64,000 bases of DNA from Chlamydiota bacterium (GCA_021772335.1 JAJFMD010000007.1:1-64000); one strand, 5' to 3'; positions 50,428 through 59,918 are shown, numbered from the stretch's first letter. The notes: generated by a model from the sequence alone, not told the origin. Numbers and translations are program-made.

Positions 50428-52815
50428 ATGAAAGTTCCCTTATCTTGGCTCAAAGAATTTATTACCACAGATCTCTCTCCAGAAGAAATCGGAGAGAAAC
50501 TCACACTCGCCGGTCTTGAGGTTGATGCAATTGATCGCTATGACCCAGGATTTAGTGGCGTTGTGACTGCCTTGGTCCAAAACACCAAGCCTCATCCTGA
50601 AGCAGAAAACCTCTGTATCGCCGAAGTATTTGATGGAACAGAAACAGTGCAAATCGTCTGTGGAGCACCAAACTGTAGACCAGGTCTTAAAACCGCACTG
50701 GCAAAAATCGGCGCAAAAATTACCGATCCAACAGGCAAAGTACACAAAATAAAAAAAGGAAAACTGCGAGGCATAGAATCTTACGGAATGCTCTGCAGCG
50801 AAAAAGAACTTGGTCTTTCTGAAAAATCTGAAGGAATTATTGAGCTCGATGCTGAGCGCATTGAGGGAATCGATCTTGCTGGAGAATCTAGCGATGTGAT
50901 CTTCGAGATCTCACTAACTCCTAATCTCGGTCATTGCCAAAGTATTCTCGGCGTAGCTCGAGAGCTCGCTGCTCAAATTGGCAAATCAATCAATCAACCT
51001 CCTGCTGTCCCAGCTGATGAAACATCCGATCATATTTCTATAGAAATTCAAGAACCTACTCTTTGCACGAAATATGCGTGTCGTTTTATTTCTAATGTCA
51101 AAGTAGCTCCTGCACCCCAATGGATGCGCACACGCTTAGAGATGTGCGGCATTAACAGCATCAACAATCTTGTCGATATTGGCAATTACGTCATGCTCGA
51201 ATATGGCAGGCCCGTCCATGTCTTTGATTACAGCAAAATCTCAGGAAAGAAAATTATCGTCAAAGCATTGCAAAAACCGCAAAAACTAAAAACCCTTGAT
51301 GGTCAGATTCACGAACTTTCAGAGAATACTCTCGTCATTCATGATGCAACTAAACCGGTAGCAATCGCAGGAATTATCGGTTCAGAAGAAAGCGCAGTTA
51401 GCCATTCAACTAAAGACATATTAATTGAAGCAGCGAATTTCAATCCGAGTATAATTCGCAAAATGAGCAAAGAGTACAATCTTCGCACTGACTCTGCAAT
51501 CCGTATTGAAAAAGGAACGGATCCTTTGATTTTAGAAGTCGCTCTTACGCGCGCAGCTGAACTTGTATCACAAATTGCTCATGGCAAAGCGGCTGAAAAT
51601 AATGTTGCTTACCAGGCAATGCCCATTTTACAAAAAGAAATTAGCTGCCGTCCTGCACGCGCCAATCGATTACTTGGAACACATCTCAGCAGCTCTGAAA
51701 TTGTCACTATTTTAAAACGTCTAGAAATTGAGCTGATTAAAGAGACTGATCAAACTCTTCTTTTCTCTATTCCGAGTTATCGCAATGATCTTGTCGAAGA
51801 GATCGATCTTATCGAAGAAATTGCTCGTCTATATGGCTTCAATAATATCTCTGTTGAACACCCTCTGCACGTTACATCGACAATTAGCAACTCTCCGTTA
51901 TATAGCTTTGAAAAGAAGATCCGCACGCAATTGATCAGCGCGGGATTAAATGAATGCATGACCTGTGATCTAATCAGTCCTAAAATTGCACAATTAACTG
52001 CAGAAAAAAATCTAGGGCCCAAGGAGCTCATTACTGTATTACAACCGAGCTCTGTCGATCAATCTGTCATGCGCTCTTCTCTACTTCCCGGTCTTTTGCA
52101 AACGATCAAATTCAACAGCGATCGTCAAGAACCCAATTTTCAAGGTTTTGAAATTGGAAGAATTCATTTTCAGCATGATGGAAAGTTTTGCGAACAAACA
52201 AACGCGTCGATTATTTTAAGCGGACTCTCCTCCCCTCATCACCACTCTCCTAAGACACGACCCTGTGATTTTTTCGATCTAAAAGGCATCATCATCAACC
52301 TATTTTCTTCTCTCCATATCGACAATGTCACCTATCGACCTTCTCATCTCGACAACTTCCACCCTTTTCGACAAGCTCAGATTGAAAAAAATCAAGAAGT
52401 CATCGGCGTCATCGGAGAAATTCACCCCACACACGCACGAGAACTCGACATCTCTGAGAAAGTGTTCTTTGCCGAACTCAATTTGCATACATTAATGTCT
52501 TTATGCCCCAGTGCTACACCAACTCGAGCCGCGTCTCTTTATCCAAGTACTTATCGCGATTGGACACTCAACCTCAATAAAAAGATTCCAATTGATACAC
52601 TCTTTGAAGCCATACAATCACTGCGTTCAAAGTTGCTGGAAAAAACACAGCTGATCGATATTTTTGAAGGAAAACAACTCGCGGGTCTGACAAAAAATGT
52701 CACACTCCGTTTCGTATACCGCCATCCTGAAAAAACGATTTCAGCAGAAGCTGTCGAGCGAGAACATACTCGTTTGGTAGAGCATATTAGCAAGCAAATC
52801 AAAACCAGTGAATGA
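50428..52815 (+). CDS. pheT: Phenylalanyl-tRNA synthetase beta chain
   Basis: A 795-residue protein of normal length. In order: N-terminal domain (MKVPLSWLKEFI), a tRNA-binding EMAP/OB domain (about 40-150; PHPEAENLCIAEV), the B3/4 editing domain (about 210-380), B5 (about 405-475), the catalytic-like core (about 495-690), and the C-terminal anticodon-binding FDX-ACB domain (about 700-795; YPSTYRDWTLNL). It charges tRNA-Phe together with PheS, which is not in this window. Separate pheT is the chlamydial arrangement. Confidence 0.96.
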   Translation: MKVPLSWLKEFITTDLSPEEIGEKLTLAGLEVDAIDRYDPGFSGVVTALVQNTKPHPEAENLCIAEVFDGTETVQIVCGAPNCRPGLKTALAKIGAKITDPTGKVHKIKKGKLRGIESYGMLCSEKELGLSEKSEGIIELDAERIEGIDLAGESSDVIFEISLTPNLGHCQSILGVARELAAQIGKSINQPPAVPADETSDHISIEIQEPTLCTKYACRFISNVKVAPAPQWMRTRLEMCGINSINNLVDIGNYVMLEYGRPVHVFDYSKISGKKIIVKALQKPQKLKTLDGQIHELSENTLVIHDATKPVAIAGIIGSEESAVSHSTKDILIEAANFNPSIIRKMSKEYNLRTDSAIRIEKGTDPLILEVALTRAAELVSQIAHGKAAENNVAYQAMPILQKEISCRPARANRLLGTHLSSSEIVTILKRLEIELIKETDQTLLFSIPSYRNDLVEEIDLIEEIARLYGFNNISVEHPLHVTSTISNSPLYSFEKKIRTQLISAGLNECMTCDLISPKIAQLTAEKNLGPKELITVLQPSSVDQSVMRSSLLPGLLQTIKFNSDRQEPNFQGFEIGRIHFQHDGKFCEQTNASIILSGLSSPHHHSPKTRPCDFFDLKGIIINLFSSLHIDNVTYRPSHLDNFHPFRQAQIEKNQEVIGVIGEIHPTHARELDISEKVFFAELNLHTLMSLCPSATPTRAASLYPSTYRDWTLNLNKKIPIDTLFEAIQSLRSKLLEKTQLIDIFEGKQLAGLTKNVTLRFVYRHPEKTISAEAVEREHTRLVEHISKQIKTSE

Positions 52816-52936
52816 AATCCAACGATTGCTACCTGTGATAAATTCACAGAATAATCAATAGACAACCATTTTGATTGCAAATTTTTACGCTCTATTGCTA
52901 TAACCCTATTAGCTAACGTCAGAAATCCCGAGGTTC

Positions 52937-53941
52937 ATGATGAACAAAAAATGCAACTCTATCATTCTGCTTTGTGCTCTAACTTTGGGCAGCTGTGGTG
53001 ATAAGAATGACGAAGAAGTCATTTCACAAAACTATGTACACAAATACGGTTACGCTCTTTCGAAAAAAGAATGGGAATCGAAAAAATATCCAGGACAAGT
53101 TGTCACGACACGTAAAGATGGAGTCACAATTACCTCGACATATGAAAATGGCGTTCTTCAAGGGCCTTATACTGTCACCTATCCTCATAGCCAAACCATC
53201 GAAAAATACAAGCTCTACAATCAAGGGATTATTCTCAAAGAGATCGATTACGATCAAAAGGGCATGCCTCAAGAAGAAAAGATCTTTCTTTCCCCTTCCC
53301 GCTATTCTTTAACTCTATGGTATCGCGATGGAACACCAAAAAGCATTGAAGAGTTTAGCTCTAAAGAGTTAATTGATGGACAATACTTTACCACTTCCAA
53401 TGAAACTGAAGCACGTGTGATCAAAGGTAAAGGCAAGCGCATAGATCGTGATATCGATGGACTATTAAAAGCTGTTGAAGAGTATGAATCTGGCTATCCA
53501 ACAAAAATAGAAACATTTCATGCGAATGGCACACCCTCAATGATCTGCTCTTATACCGACGGCGAACTCGATGGTGAAAAGCGCACCTTTAATCTCAATG
53601 GGGAACCTCTTTCTCTAGAATTATGGCAAACAGGATTTCTCAACGGAGTTGCAACTTACTTCAAAAACGGCTGCAAATATCGCGAAATCCCATTTAATCA
53701 TGGTGTAAAACAAGGTAAAGAGAACTATTACGTCGATGGCATCATCGTTTCTCATGATGTCTTGTGGGAAAACAACAAAAAGCACGGACCATCCTATTAC
53801 TATGTCGATGGTGTCGCTCATCCAGAGTGGTATTATGAAGGGCGCAAAGTAAGCGAAAAAGAGTATAAAGAACTCGATCATCTCGATCAGGTCTTTAGCG
53901 AGATCGCTTCCGCTAATTATCGCATCGACAACGAAGAATAA
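52937..53941 (+). CDS. MORN_2-repeat lipoprotein
   Basis: A 334-residue protein with a lipoprotein signal (lipobox LGSC at about residues 17-20) and about ten MORN_2/YwqK-type repeats (for example YENGVLQGPYTVTYPHSQ and YTDGELDGEKRTFNLNGEP). It should be membrane-anchored on the outer face of the inner membrane or in the outer membrane. It is probably the counterpart of the hypothetical protein after pheT in C. trachomatis. Related in repeat type to the protein at 40381-41256, but that one is cytosolic. Confidence 0.8.
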   Translation: MMNKKCNSIILLCALTLGSCGDKNDEEVISQNYVHKYGYALSKKEWESKKYPGQVVTTRKDGVTITSTYENGVLQGPYTVTYPHSQTIEKYKLYNQGIILKEIDYDQKGMPQEEKIFLSPSRYSLTLWYRDGTPKSIEEFSSKELIDGQYFTTSNETEARVIKGKGKRIDRDIDGLLKAVEEYESGYPTKIETFHANGTPSMICSYTDGELDGEKRTFNLNGEPLSLELWQTGFLNGVATYFKNGCKYREIPFNHGVKQGKENYYVDGIIVSHDVLWENNKKHGPSYYYVDGVAHPEWYYEGRKVSEKEYKELDHLDQVFSEIASANYRIDNEE

Positions 53942-53943
53942 TC

Positions 53944-53973
53944 AAAAGCTTAACGCTTCAGCGTTAAGCTTTT
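53944..53973 (+). terminator. Rho-independent terminator after the MORN lipoprotein gene
   Basis: AAAAGCTTAACGCT at 53944-53957 and its exact complement at 53960-53973 form a long stem with a tight loop (CTTCAG), ending in TTTT. Confidence 0.88.
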
Positions 53974-54124
53974 ATAAACTATTTCTCTCTTCAAGTCACT
54001 TTATATTAATATAATTAAAACAATGCTTGTCTTTTGTTTGTTAATAAGTTTATAAGAACATTATAAGCCTAAAATTAAACAAAAAGACCCAAGATAATTA
54101 TAAAAATATAATCAATAGGATATT

Positions 54125-54307
54125 GTGACAAAGAAAGAGCTTCTAAAGAAAATTTCGGAACTCGAGTCAATCAACGACCAACTTCAAGCAGAGATCAAAT
54201 ATCTTGATAAAATGCTGATAAAAGTGGGTTTTGATGAAGGGTTAAAAACGCTGAAATTCGCTGCTCAAGAAATGATCAAAAAGGGCGAAACAACTCTTGA
54301 CGATTGA
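54125..54307 (+). CDS. Small coiled-coil protein
   Basis: A 60-residue protein starting at GTG 54125. The first 30 residues show a heptad-like coiled-coil (KKELLKKISELESINDQLQ) and the rest is helical and charged. No function is recognised. A ribosome-binding-like 'agga' lies 7 bases before the GTG. The preceding 150 bases are AT-rich with no gene. It may be a conserved small chlamydial protein, but I cannot confirm that. Confidence 0.6.
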   Translation: MTKKELLKKISELESINDQLQAEIKYLDKMLIKVGFDEGLKTLKFAAQEMIKKGETTLDD

Positions 54308-54316
54308 GTCAATAAG

Positions 54317-54362
54317 GGACTACTCGAAAAATCCATACTGAAAGCGGTTTTTTTAAGAGTCC
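54317..54362 (-). repeat. Intergenic repeat element, copy C
   Basis: Minus strand: GGACTCTTAAAAAAACCGC then TTTCAGTATGGATTTTTCGAGTAGTCC. Its ends GGACT and AGTCC are complementary. It overlaps the last ten bases of the SNF2 gene and could act as its terminator. Confidence 0.5.
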
Positions 54363-56980
54363 ATCAAGAGTTTAAGCAAATCATCCTGACTGATATTTTC
54401 AAGCTCATTCTTACTATCAAATAACTGATCAATTTGCTTCTGCTTTTTCTTTTTCATTTCCATAATTTTCTCCTCTATCGTACCTAAAGTAAGGTACCTG
54501 CGTGCAATCACCGTATTTTTCCTCCCAATCCGATGTGCACGGTCAATCGCTTGTTTCTCAACAGCTTCATTCCACCAAGGATCATAGAGCAAAACATAAT
54601 CCGCCGCAGTGAGATTTAGTCCTATCCCTCCTGTTTTTAAACTGATAAGGAAAAGACGCTCATCGTGATTTTGTTGAAAGCGATCGATTAATTTCTCACG
54701 ATCTTTCGTTTGACCATCGAGATAAAGATATGAAATCTGCTCCTTTTTAAGACGCTTTCCAATTTCCTTAAGTACTTGAGCAAACTGACTGTACACAATG
54801 ACCTTGCGATTTTGAGAAAGTATCGTCATCACATCTTCAATAAGCATCTCAAGCTTACTATTAATCGGTTCTTGATCAGGGAAAACCAGCTTAGGAGCGA
54901 GGCAGATTTGCCTGAGGCGCAAAATCATCTCTAACACCTCTAAACGATTTTTAACCTCACCATCACGCTCGATTTTTTCAAGTAGCCCTTGCTTTGCTTT
55001 CTCCTGAAAGGAATGGTAGAGCTTTTTCTGTTCAGGATCGAGATCGATCCAGACCTCTTGCTCAATTTTTTCTGGAAGATCAATCGCAACCTGCTCTTTC
55101 AATCGACGCATAATAAAAGGACGTACTGCATGCTTAATTTGCATGGGAGAACTCTTAACTCTCTCTAAGAAATGCCGTTCCTTTCCAAGAAGCTCTGGTA
55201 GTAAAAAATGAAAAAGGGTCCATAGCTCTGATTGATCATTCTCTACAGGCGTACCACTAAGAGCAAGGCGCATTTTCCCTTTAAGCTTAAAGCTTACTTG
55301 CGCAATTTGAGAACGCTTGTTTTTAATCTGCTGCGCTTCATCGAACACAATCACACTAAACTCTTGATTAGTAAAAATTTCCCTATCAATGCGCAGCGTA
55401 CCGTAGCTCGTAAGAATAATCTGATTCCCTTCCCATTTTCCTTGATCCCGTCCTTCTCCATGATGACGGTAAGCAGTGCAGTTTGGTAAAAACCGTCCAA
55501 TCTCCCTTTCCCAATTGACCAATAGACTCGTCGGCAAAACAATTAAAACCGGTTTGTCAAAACAGTGGCGCGAGAGAAATGCGAGGACTTGCACTGTTTT
55601 CCCAAGCCCCATCTCATCCGCTAAGAGACCGCTTCCTCCAATCGCTTGTAAAAATGAGAGCCACTGCAACCCCTTGCTCTGATAATCCAGCAGCTTTCCA
55701 GAAAACCCGGCTCCTACCTCAACACATTGACTTCCTTGCAATAATGCGATTTTCTGCTTTAAATCTTCAGATGAAGGTGCAAATGCAATGCGATCAGCAT
55801 CAAAAAGATCGCTAATCATTGGCAACATTTCATAGTTCAAAGAAAGACGTTTAAATTGTTTGCTCGTTTGACCGAGAAGAATCAATTTCTCACGTATATC
55901 ACCATCAAGCAGAGCGAGCTTTCCATCTGCTAAAGAGTGAAGGAGCTCTCCCTTTTCTTGAGGCAAACAGCTTAAAGAAATGCCATTCCACTCTATATCA
56001 ATCTCAACCTGACAATCTCTTTCGCTAAAATATAGATTAGGTTTATCTCCTAAAAATACAATCTGTTTGCCATTGCGATGCTCTACCATCCAGCCACGTT
56101 GAATCAACTTCTTTAAAGCACCCTCTACCAAATCCCTCGTACAGTAAAAAGAACTCTGACCCATAGGTTTATAATGATATCCCGCATGAGTTAGATCCCC
56201 TTCCCAAACTTTTTCACTCTCCTCTAATCGAGAAACCTCTTTCTTTCCCATTGGATCTCGAGCACGCACGCGTTTTCCTGCATAATCAAAATCGAGATTA
56301 CACAAGCATCCATTACTATCCTCAAGAATCAAAATGGGCGTAGGTTCAACAGCTTCTGCTTTCACAGCTCCTTGCCAACACACGTGCGGAGCACCCGGCC
56401 AAACTTCATCCTCTCTAAATTGTTCAATAAACCGCTCAGCCTGTTTCCCTTCTAAAAGAGACCCTTGTGGATAGATGAGATCCAGCCATTTACGATCAAT
56501 GTTATCACTAATGCGATAGGCGATCTGATCGATAATCACAAAGCTCGGATCTCCAAGAAAAACCCATTGGCACTGATCAAAAGAGATGATCGCATTTTTA
56601 GTGTGAAGCCTTCCTTCGACAAGAACACTTTGATCAACCTGTTCAGCTATAAAAGAAAACTCAAGCTCAGTGATCGGATCACAAAACAGCAGCTTCCCCT
56701 TCCATTCAATCATCTGTTTAAGAGAAAGAGATTTAATTGCTTCGAAAGCGCGCTGAGGTCTAATGAGCAACTTCTTAAAATTCAAGCGCTCCACTTGAGA
56801 GCTTGAAATGGAAATGCCCTCAATATGCAGATGCTCCTTAAGTAGCTTGGTGATGAGATCTCCCCCCTTGCCACGACTAAAGCTCCGGAAATCACCAATA
56901 TCGAGGGGACGTGAGATTTTGGGAAAAGTGAGTGCGAGTTTCTCATCTGCTTTTTCTAAAGAAAAGATCAGTTCATTCAT
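54353..56980 (-). CDS. SNF2/SWI2-family helicase-like ATPase
   Basis: An 875-residue protein. The C-terminal half is a SNF2 ATPase: Walker A in ADEMGLGKTVQ (about residue 455), DEAQ box (about 547), SGTPVEND, and helicase-C motifs IVYSQF, SLKTGGIGLNL, and DRAHRIGR. The N-terminal half is the diverged bacterial SNF2-associated region (no zinc SWIM motif seen). These enzymes remodel protein-DNA contacts; bacterial members such as RapA recycle RNA polymerase. Chlamydiae carry several. It is flanked on both sides by copies of the same intergenic repeat element. Confidence 0.92.
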   Translation of the reverse strand: MNELIFSLEKADEKLALTFPKISRPLDIGDFRSFSRGKGGDLITKLLKEHLHIEGISISSSQVERLNFKKLLIRPQRAFEAIKSLSLKQMIEWKGKLLFCDPITELEFSFIAEQVDQSVLVEGRLHTKNAIISFDQCQWVFLGDPSFVIIDQIAYRISDNIDRKWLDLIYPQGSLLEGKQAERFIEQFREDEVWPGAPHVCWQGAVKAEAVEPTPILILEDSNGCLCNLDFDYAGKRVRARDPMGKKEVSRLEESEKVWEGDLTHAGYHYKPMGQSSFYCTRDLVEGALKKLIQRGWMVEHRNGKQIVFLGDKPNLYFSERDCQVEIDIEWNGISLSCLPQEKGELLHSLADGKLALLDGDIREKLILLGQTSKQFKRLSLNYEMLPMISDLFDADRIAFAPSSEDLKQKIALLQGSQCVEVGAGFSGKLLDYQSKGLQWLSFLQAIGGSGLLADEMGLGKTVQVLAFLSRHCFDKPVLIVLPTSLLVNWEREIGRFLPNCTAYRHHGEGRDQGKWEGNQIILTSYGTLRIDREIFTNQEFSVIVFDEAQQIKNKRSQIAQVSFKLKGKMRLALSGTPVENDQSELWTLFHFLLPELLGKERHFLERVKSSPMQIKHAVRPFIMRRLKEQVAIDLPEKIEQEVWIDLDPEQKKLYHSFQEKAKQGLLEKIERDGEVKNRLEVLEMILRLRQICLAPKLVFPDQEPINSKLEMLIEDVMTILSQNRKVIVYSQFAQVLKEIGKRLKKEQISYLYLDGQTKDREKLIDRFQQNHDERLFLISLKTGGIGLNLTAADYVLLYDPWWNEAVEKQAIDRAHRIGRKNTVIARRYLTLGTIEEKIMEMKKKKQKQIDQLFDSKNELENISQDDLLKLLMDS

Positions 56981-56994
56981 GCTATGATCCTATT

Positions 56995-57048
56995 AAGAGT
57001 CTGCTCGGAAAACCCATTCCACCGCAGAAAGTAGTTTTTAGAGCAGCC
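56995..57048 (-). repeat. Intergenic repeat element, copy B
   Basis: Minus strand: GGCTGCTC, then TAAAAACTACTTTCTGCGG and TGGAATGGGTTTTCC, then GAGCAGAC TCTTAA. The ends CTGCTC and GAGCAG pair. It lies between the divergent SNF2 and SUI1 genes. Confidence 0.55.
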
Positions 57049-57069
57049 TTATTACAACTGGAGAATTTT

Positions 57070-57333
57070 ATGCCTTTTACAATTGGCGGGGATTATATCC
57101 CGGGCGATAAGTCTGAGCCACAAAAACCTCTCAAGGCACACTTGCAAAAACGCAAAGGCTTTCCAATTACTATTGTTGACAACCTACCGCGTGATACTAA
57201 AGAGCAAAAAGCCTTGCTCTCTCAACTCAAACGCCAGCTCAGCTGCGGCGGGACAATTAAACAAGGAAAAATTGAGCTGCAGGGAGACCATCTCGAAAAA
57301 GTAAAAAGCTTAATTCGCGAGATGGGCAAGTAA
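57070..57333 (+). CDS. SUI1/eIF1-family translation factor (YciH-like)
   Basis: An 87-residue protein resembling the bacterial SUI1 (YciH) family, related to eIF1, which checks initiation at the small ribosomal subunit. The conserved core is KRKGFPITIVDNL, LLSQLKRQLSCGGTIKQG and IELQGDH. ATG at 57070 is preferred; an in-frame upstream start at 56932 lies inside the divergent SNF2 gene and adds unrelated sequence. The 3' end overlaps the convergent rRNA methyltransferase gene by 24 bases. Confidence 0.88.
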   Translation: MPFTIGGDYIPGDKSEPQKPLKAHLQKRKGFPITIVDNLPRDTKEQKALLSQLKRQLSCGGTIKQGKIELQGDHLEKVKSLIREMGK

Positions 57334-58059
57334 GATGCTCGTCGCTTGAGAGACATTGAGTGACTCAATCTTTCCCTTAAGAGCAATTGCAACCTTGCGC
57401 TTACAAAGCTTTTGGATCAATGGACGCAACCCATTTCCTTCGCTCCCTACAACAAGAACCATATGATTTGCTCTCTTAAATTTAGAGAGTTGTATAGCCT
57501 TATCATCAACCATTGCGCCTGTAATCTCAAATCCTTCTTGACCCAAAGCGCGCAGAGATTCGGCGAGATTGCTCACTGTAATAATCGGAATAAGCTCTGA
57601 AGCTCCACAGCTCACCTTACTCACAACAGGAGTCACCCCTACACCACGATTCTTTGACCAGATTACAGCATCCACACCGAAACACTCCGCTGCTCGCAAC
57701 AAAGCTCCAAGATTTTGAGGATCCTCAATTGAATCTAAAGCAAGGATAAGAGCTTTATCTCGCTTAAGTAGAAGATTGGTAAATTGATCAAAATCAACTT
57801 TAGGGACTTCCTTGACTTTAGCAACCAAACCCTGATGAGAGCGTGAGTTGACCAAACGCTCAAGCTGATCGCGCTTCATTACCTGGATTGGTATCCTATG
57901 CTCTTGAATCTTAGATGACAAAGATTCAAGATCATTTCGATCTGTACAGTAAATCTCTAAAATACGCTTAGGGCAATAGCGTAATGTCTCTTTCAGACAA
58001 TTTGCTCCCATAATCAAACGGAAACTTCGATTTTCACCTTGAGTGTTACGTTTTTTCAT
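57310..58059 (-). CDS. SpoU/TrmH-family rRNA 2'-O-methyltransferase (RlmB-like)
   Basis: A 249-residue SPOUT methyltransferase. An N-terminal substrate-binding domain (about 15-80) is followed by the knot domain with its three motifs: NLGALLRAAECFGVDAV, VVGSEGNGLRPL and SLNVSQATSILL. The layout fits RlmB, which methylates G2251 of 23S rRNA, but TrmH-family assignment beyond the family is uncertain. Translation could start at Met1 or Met17. It overlaps the trhO gene by 4 bases. Confidence 0.85.
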   Translation of the reverse strand: MKKRNTQGENRSFRLIMGANCLKETLRYCPKRILEIYCTDRNDLESLSSKIQEHRIPIQVMKRDQLERLVNSRSHQGLVAKVKEVPKVDFDQFTNLLLKRDKALILALDSIEDPQNLGALLRAAECFGVDAVIWSKNRGVGVTPVVSKVSCGASELIPIITVSNLAESLRALGQEGFEITGAMVDDKAIQLSKFKRANHMVLVVGSEGNGLRPLIQKLCKRKVAIALKGKIESLNVSQATSILLAHLAN

Positions 58060-59009
58060 TGGCCGAGCTTCTGTTTTTCTTCAAAAGGCAAGCGACGAAA
58101 AGGCTTGGGATGATCACTATTTTCAAAAGGACGTACGCGCCCCTCTTCTAAACACTTTTCTGTGCAACACCCCTTCTTGTTCACAACACAATCACGACAG
58201 CTGATAAAAAGCTCATTACAATCCATATTTGCGCAATTATAATAGGTGTCACAGCTTACTCGACAAAACGAACAACTACTGATGATTTCTGCCTCTTCAT
58301 TTTCACTGATTGGAGCGACTAATCGATCGTCAAACACAAACATCTTCCCTTTCCAGTGGCGATTGCCCTGCTCTAAGCCATATTTGAAAATCCCACCCTG
58401 AAGTTGATATACCTGCTCAAATCCTAGCTGATTCATCAATACAGAATAGAGCTCACAGCGGATTCCCCCTGTGCAATACATCATTACCTTGGTATTTTTG
58501 GGATCAACTTTATTTTTTAATTGCTCAGCATAAGTTGGAAACTCGCGAAAAGTCTTAATTGAAGGCAATTCAGCCCCCTCAAAATGCCCAACATCAGACT
58601 CATAGTCATTGCGCACATCAATTAAAATCGTATTTTCATCGCGATTTTCAAGCATCTCAGCCCATTCTTGAGAAGAGAGATGGCCAGACGCTTTGCTCAC
58701 ATCAATCTCTTGATCCAAAGCGACAAGCTGCTCTTTAGCCTTTACTGCTATTCTGTCAAATACATGGTGATCACTATGGTGAATTTTAAACTCAATCCCC
58801 TTAAATACAGGATGTTCCTCCATCCACTTCATATAGCGTCCCGCATCATCTTCTCGAGCGCTGAGAGTTCCATTAATTCCTTCTCTCGCAAGGTAAATTC
58901 TTCCTTTAAAATCACCCTGACTTAAGAATTTTTTATGTGATTTAACTTCGCATTCGACATCATCAACGGTGTTAAAAAAATAATAAGAAAGTATCAAATA
59001 CTTTTCCAT
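58056..59009 (-). CDS. trhO: tRNA uridine-34 hydroxylase TrhO (YceA rhodanese family)
   Basis: A 317-residue protein. An N-terminal acylphosphatase-like domain (about 1-95; GRIYLAREGINGTLS) is followed by a rhodanese domain (about 115-220) with the catalytic Cys loop in YCTGGIRCE, and then a Cys-rich C-terminal region with nine or more Cys (CSFCRVSCDTYYNC and so on). TrhO hydroxylates U34 of tRNAs on the way to cmo5U/mo5U. It overlaps the rRNA methyltransferase gene, forming a small RNA-modification operon. Confidence 0.9.
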   Translation of the reverse strand: MEKYLILSYYFFNTVDDVECEVKSHKKFLSQGDFKGRIYLAREGINGTLSAREDDAGRYMKWMEEHPVFKGIEFKIHHSDHHVFDRIAVKAKEQLVALDQEIDVSKASGHLSSQEWAEMLENRDENTILIDVRNDYESDVGHFEGAELPSIKTFREFPTYAEQLKNKVDPKNTKVMMYCTGGIRCELYSVLMNQLGFEQVYQLQGGIFKYGLEQGNRHWKGKMFVFDDRLVAPISENEEAEIISSCSFCRVSCDTYYNCANMDCNELFISCRDCVVNKKGCCTEKCLEEGRVRPFENSDHPKPFRRLPFEEKQKLGQ

Positions 59010-59209
59010 TGTGGCACCAGTAGTATATTTTTGAAGAGATATTATAACTTCCGGTACCAGCTAAAAACAAGTTTTTTCTCACGCTTCTCAGTAAACAAAT
59101 TTTACTCTTTCCTCCCTTACCGAGATAGGTTCTTTCCTCTTGTTTTAAATCGCTTGTTTAGCTACGCTTGGCGTCTAAAAATTCTATACAGGAAAAATTA
59201 GGTAGATAC

Positions 59210-59830
59210 ATGGTTCGTTACAGAGGTCCGAAAAATCGCATTGCACGTCGTTTTGGCGCTAATATATTTGGTCGCCTGCGCAATCCCCTATTACATAAGC
59301 CCAATCCTCCAGGGGTTCATGGCGCAAGACGCAAGAAGAAATCGGATTACGGTCTTCAGCTTGATGAGCAACAAAAGCTTAAAGCTGCCTACGGCATGCT
59401 TCCTACCAAACAAATCGTAAGCTATTATAAGGCTGCTTCACGCTCACAAGGACTAACACCAACAATTTTTGCAGCACTCGTTGAATCGCGTCTCGATAAT
59501 ATTGTCTATCGCCTTAAGTTTGCTCCAACAATTTTCGCTGCTCAGCAGCTCGTCTCTCACGGACATATTGAAGTGAACGGCCGCAAAGTTGACCGTCGCT
59601 CTTTCCAAGTGAAGCCAGGAATGCTTGTTTCTGTTCGCCAAAAATCACGAAACATCCCTCAGATCAAACAAGCTCAGGCTAATACTTCTCATTCAATCCC
59701 CGACTACCTCACACTTGAAGAGGACAAAATGTCAGGAAGAATGGTTCACACACCTGAACCTGATCAGATCCCATACCCACTACCGATCAACGTACCACTG
59801 ATCTGCGAATTCTTGGCACACACTCACTAA
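59210..59830 (+). CDS. rpsD: 30S ribosomal protein S4
   Basis: A 206-residue protein with the S4 start VRYRGPKNRIARRFGANIFG, the S4 RNA-binding domain (SRLDNIVYRLKFAPT, GHIEVNGRKVDRRSF) and C-terminus as in chlamydial S4. It nucleates 30S assembly. ATG at 59210 matches the family start; an in-frame start at 59168 adds 14 unrelated residues. It lies near mviN and nfo as in C. trachomatis, but here separated by the LRR locus. Confidence 0.95.
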   Translation: MVRYRGPKNRIARRFGANIFGRLRNPLLHKPNPPGVHGARRKKKSDYGLQLDEQQKLKAAYGMLPTKQIVSYYKAASRSQGLTPTIFAALVESRLDNIVYRLKFAPTIFAAQQLVSHGHIEVNGRKVDRRSFQVKPGMLVSVRQKSRNIPQIKQAQANTSHSIPDYLTLEEDKMSGRMVHTPEPDQIPYPLPINVPLICEFLAHTH

Positions 59831-59861
59831 TAGAGTCATTCCAAAATTCATCCAATCACAC

Positions 59862-59890
59862 AAAGAGCAGCTCTTCTAGAGCTGCTCTTT
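59862..59890 (+). terminator. Rho-independent terminator after rpsD
   Basis: AAAGAGCAGCTC at 59862-59873 pairs exactly with 59879-59890 around the loop TTCTA, ending in TTTGTTATTT. Confidence 0.92.
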
Positions 59891-59918
59891 GTTATTTAAG
59901 AGATCCCAAAAATAAGAG

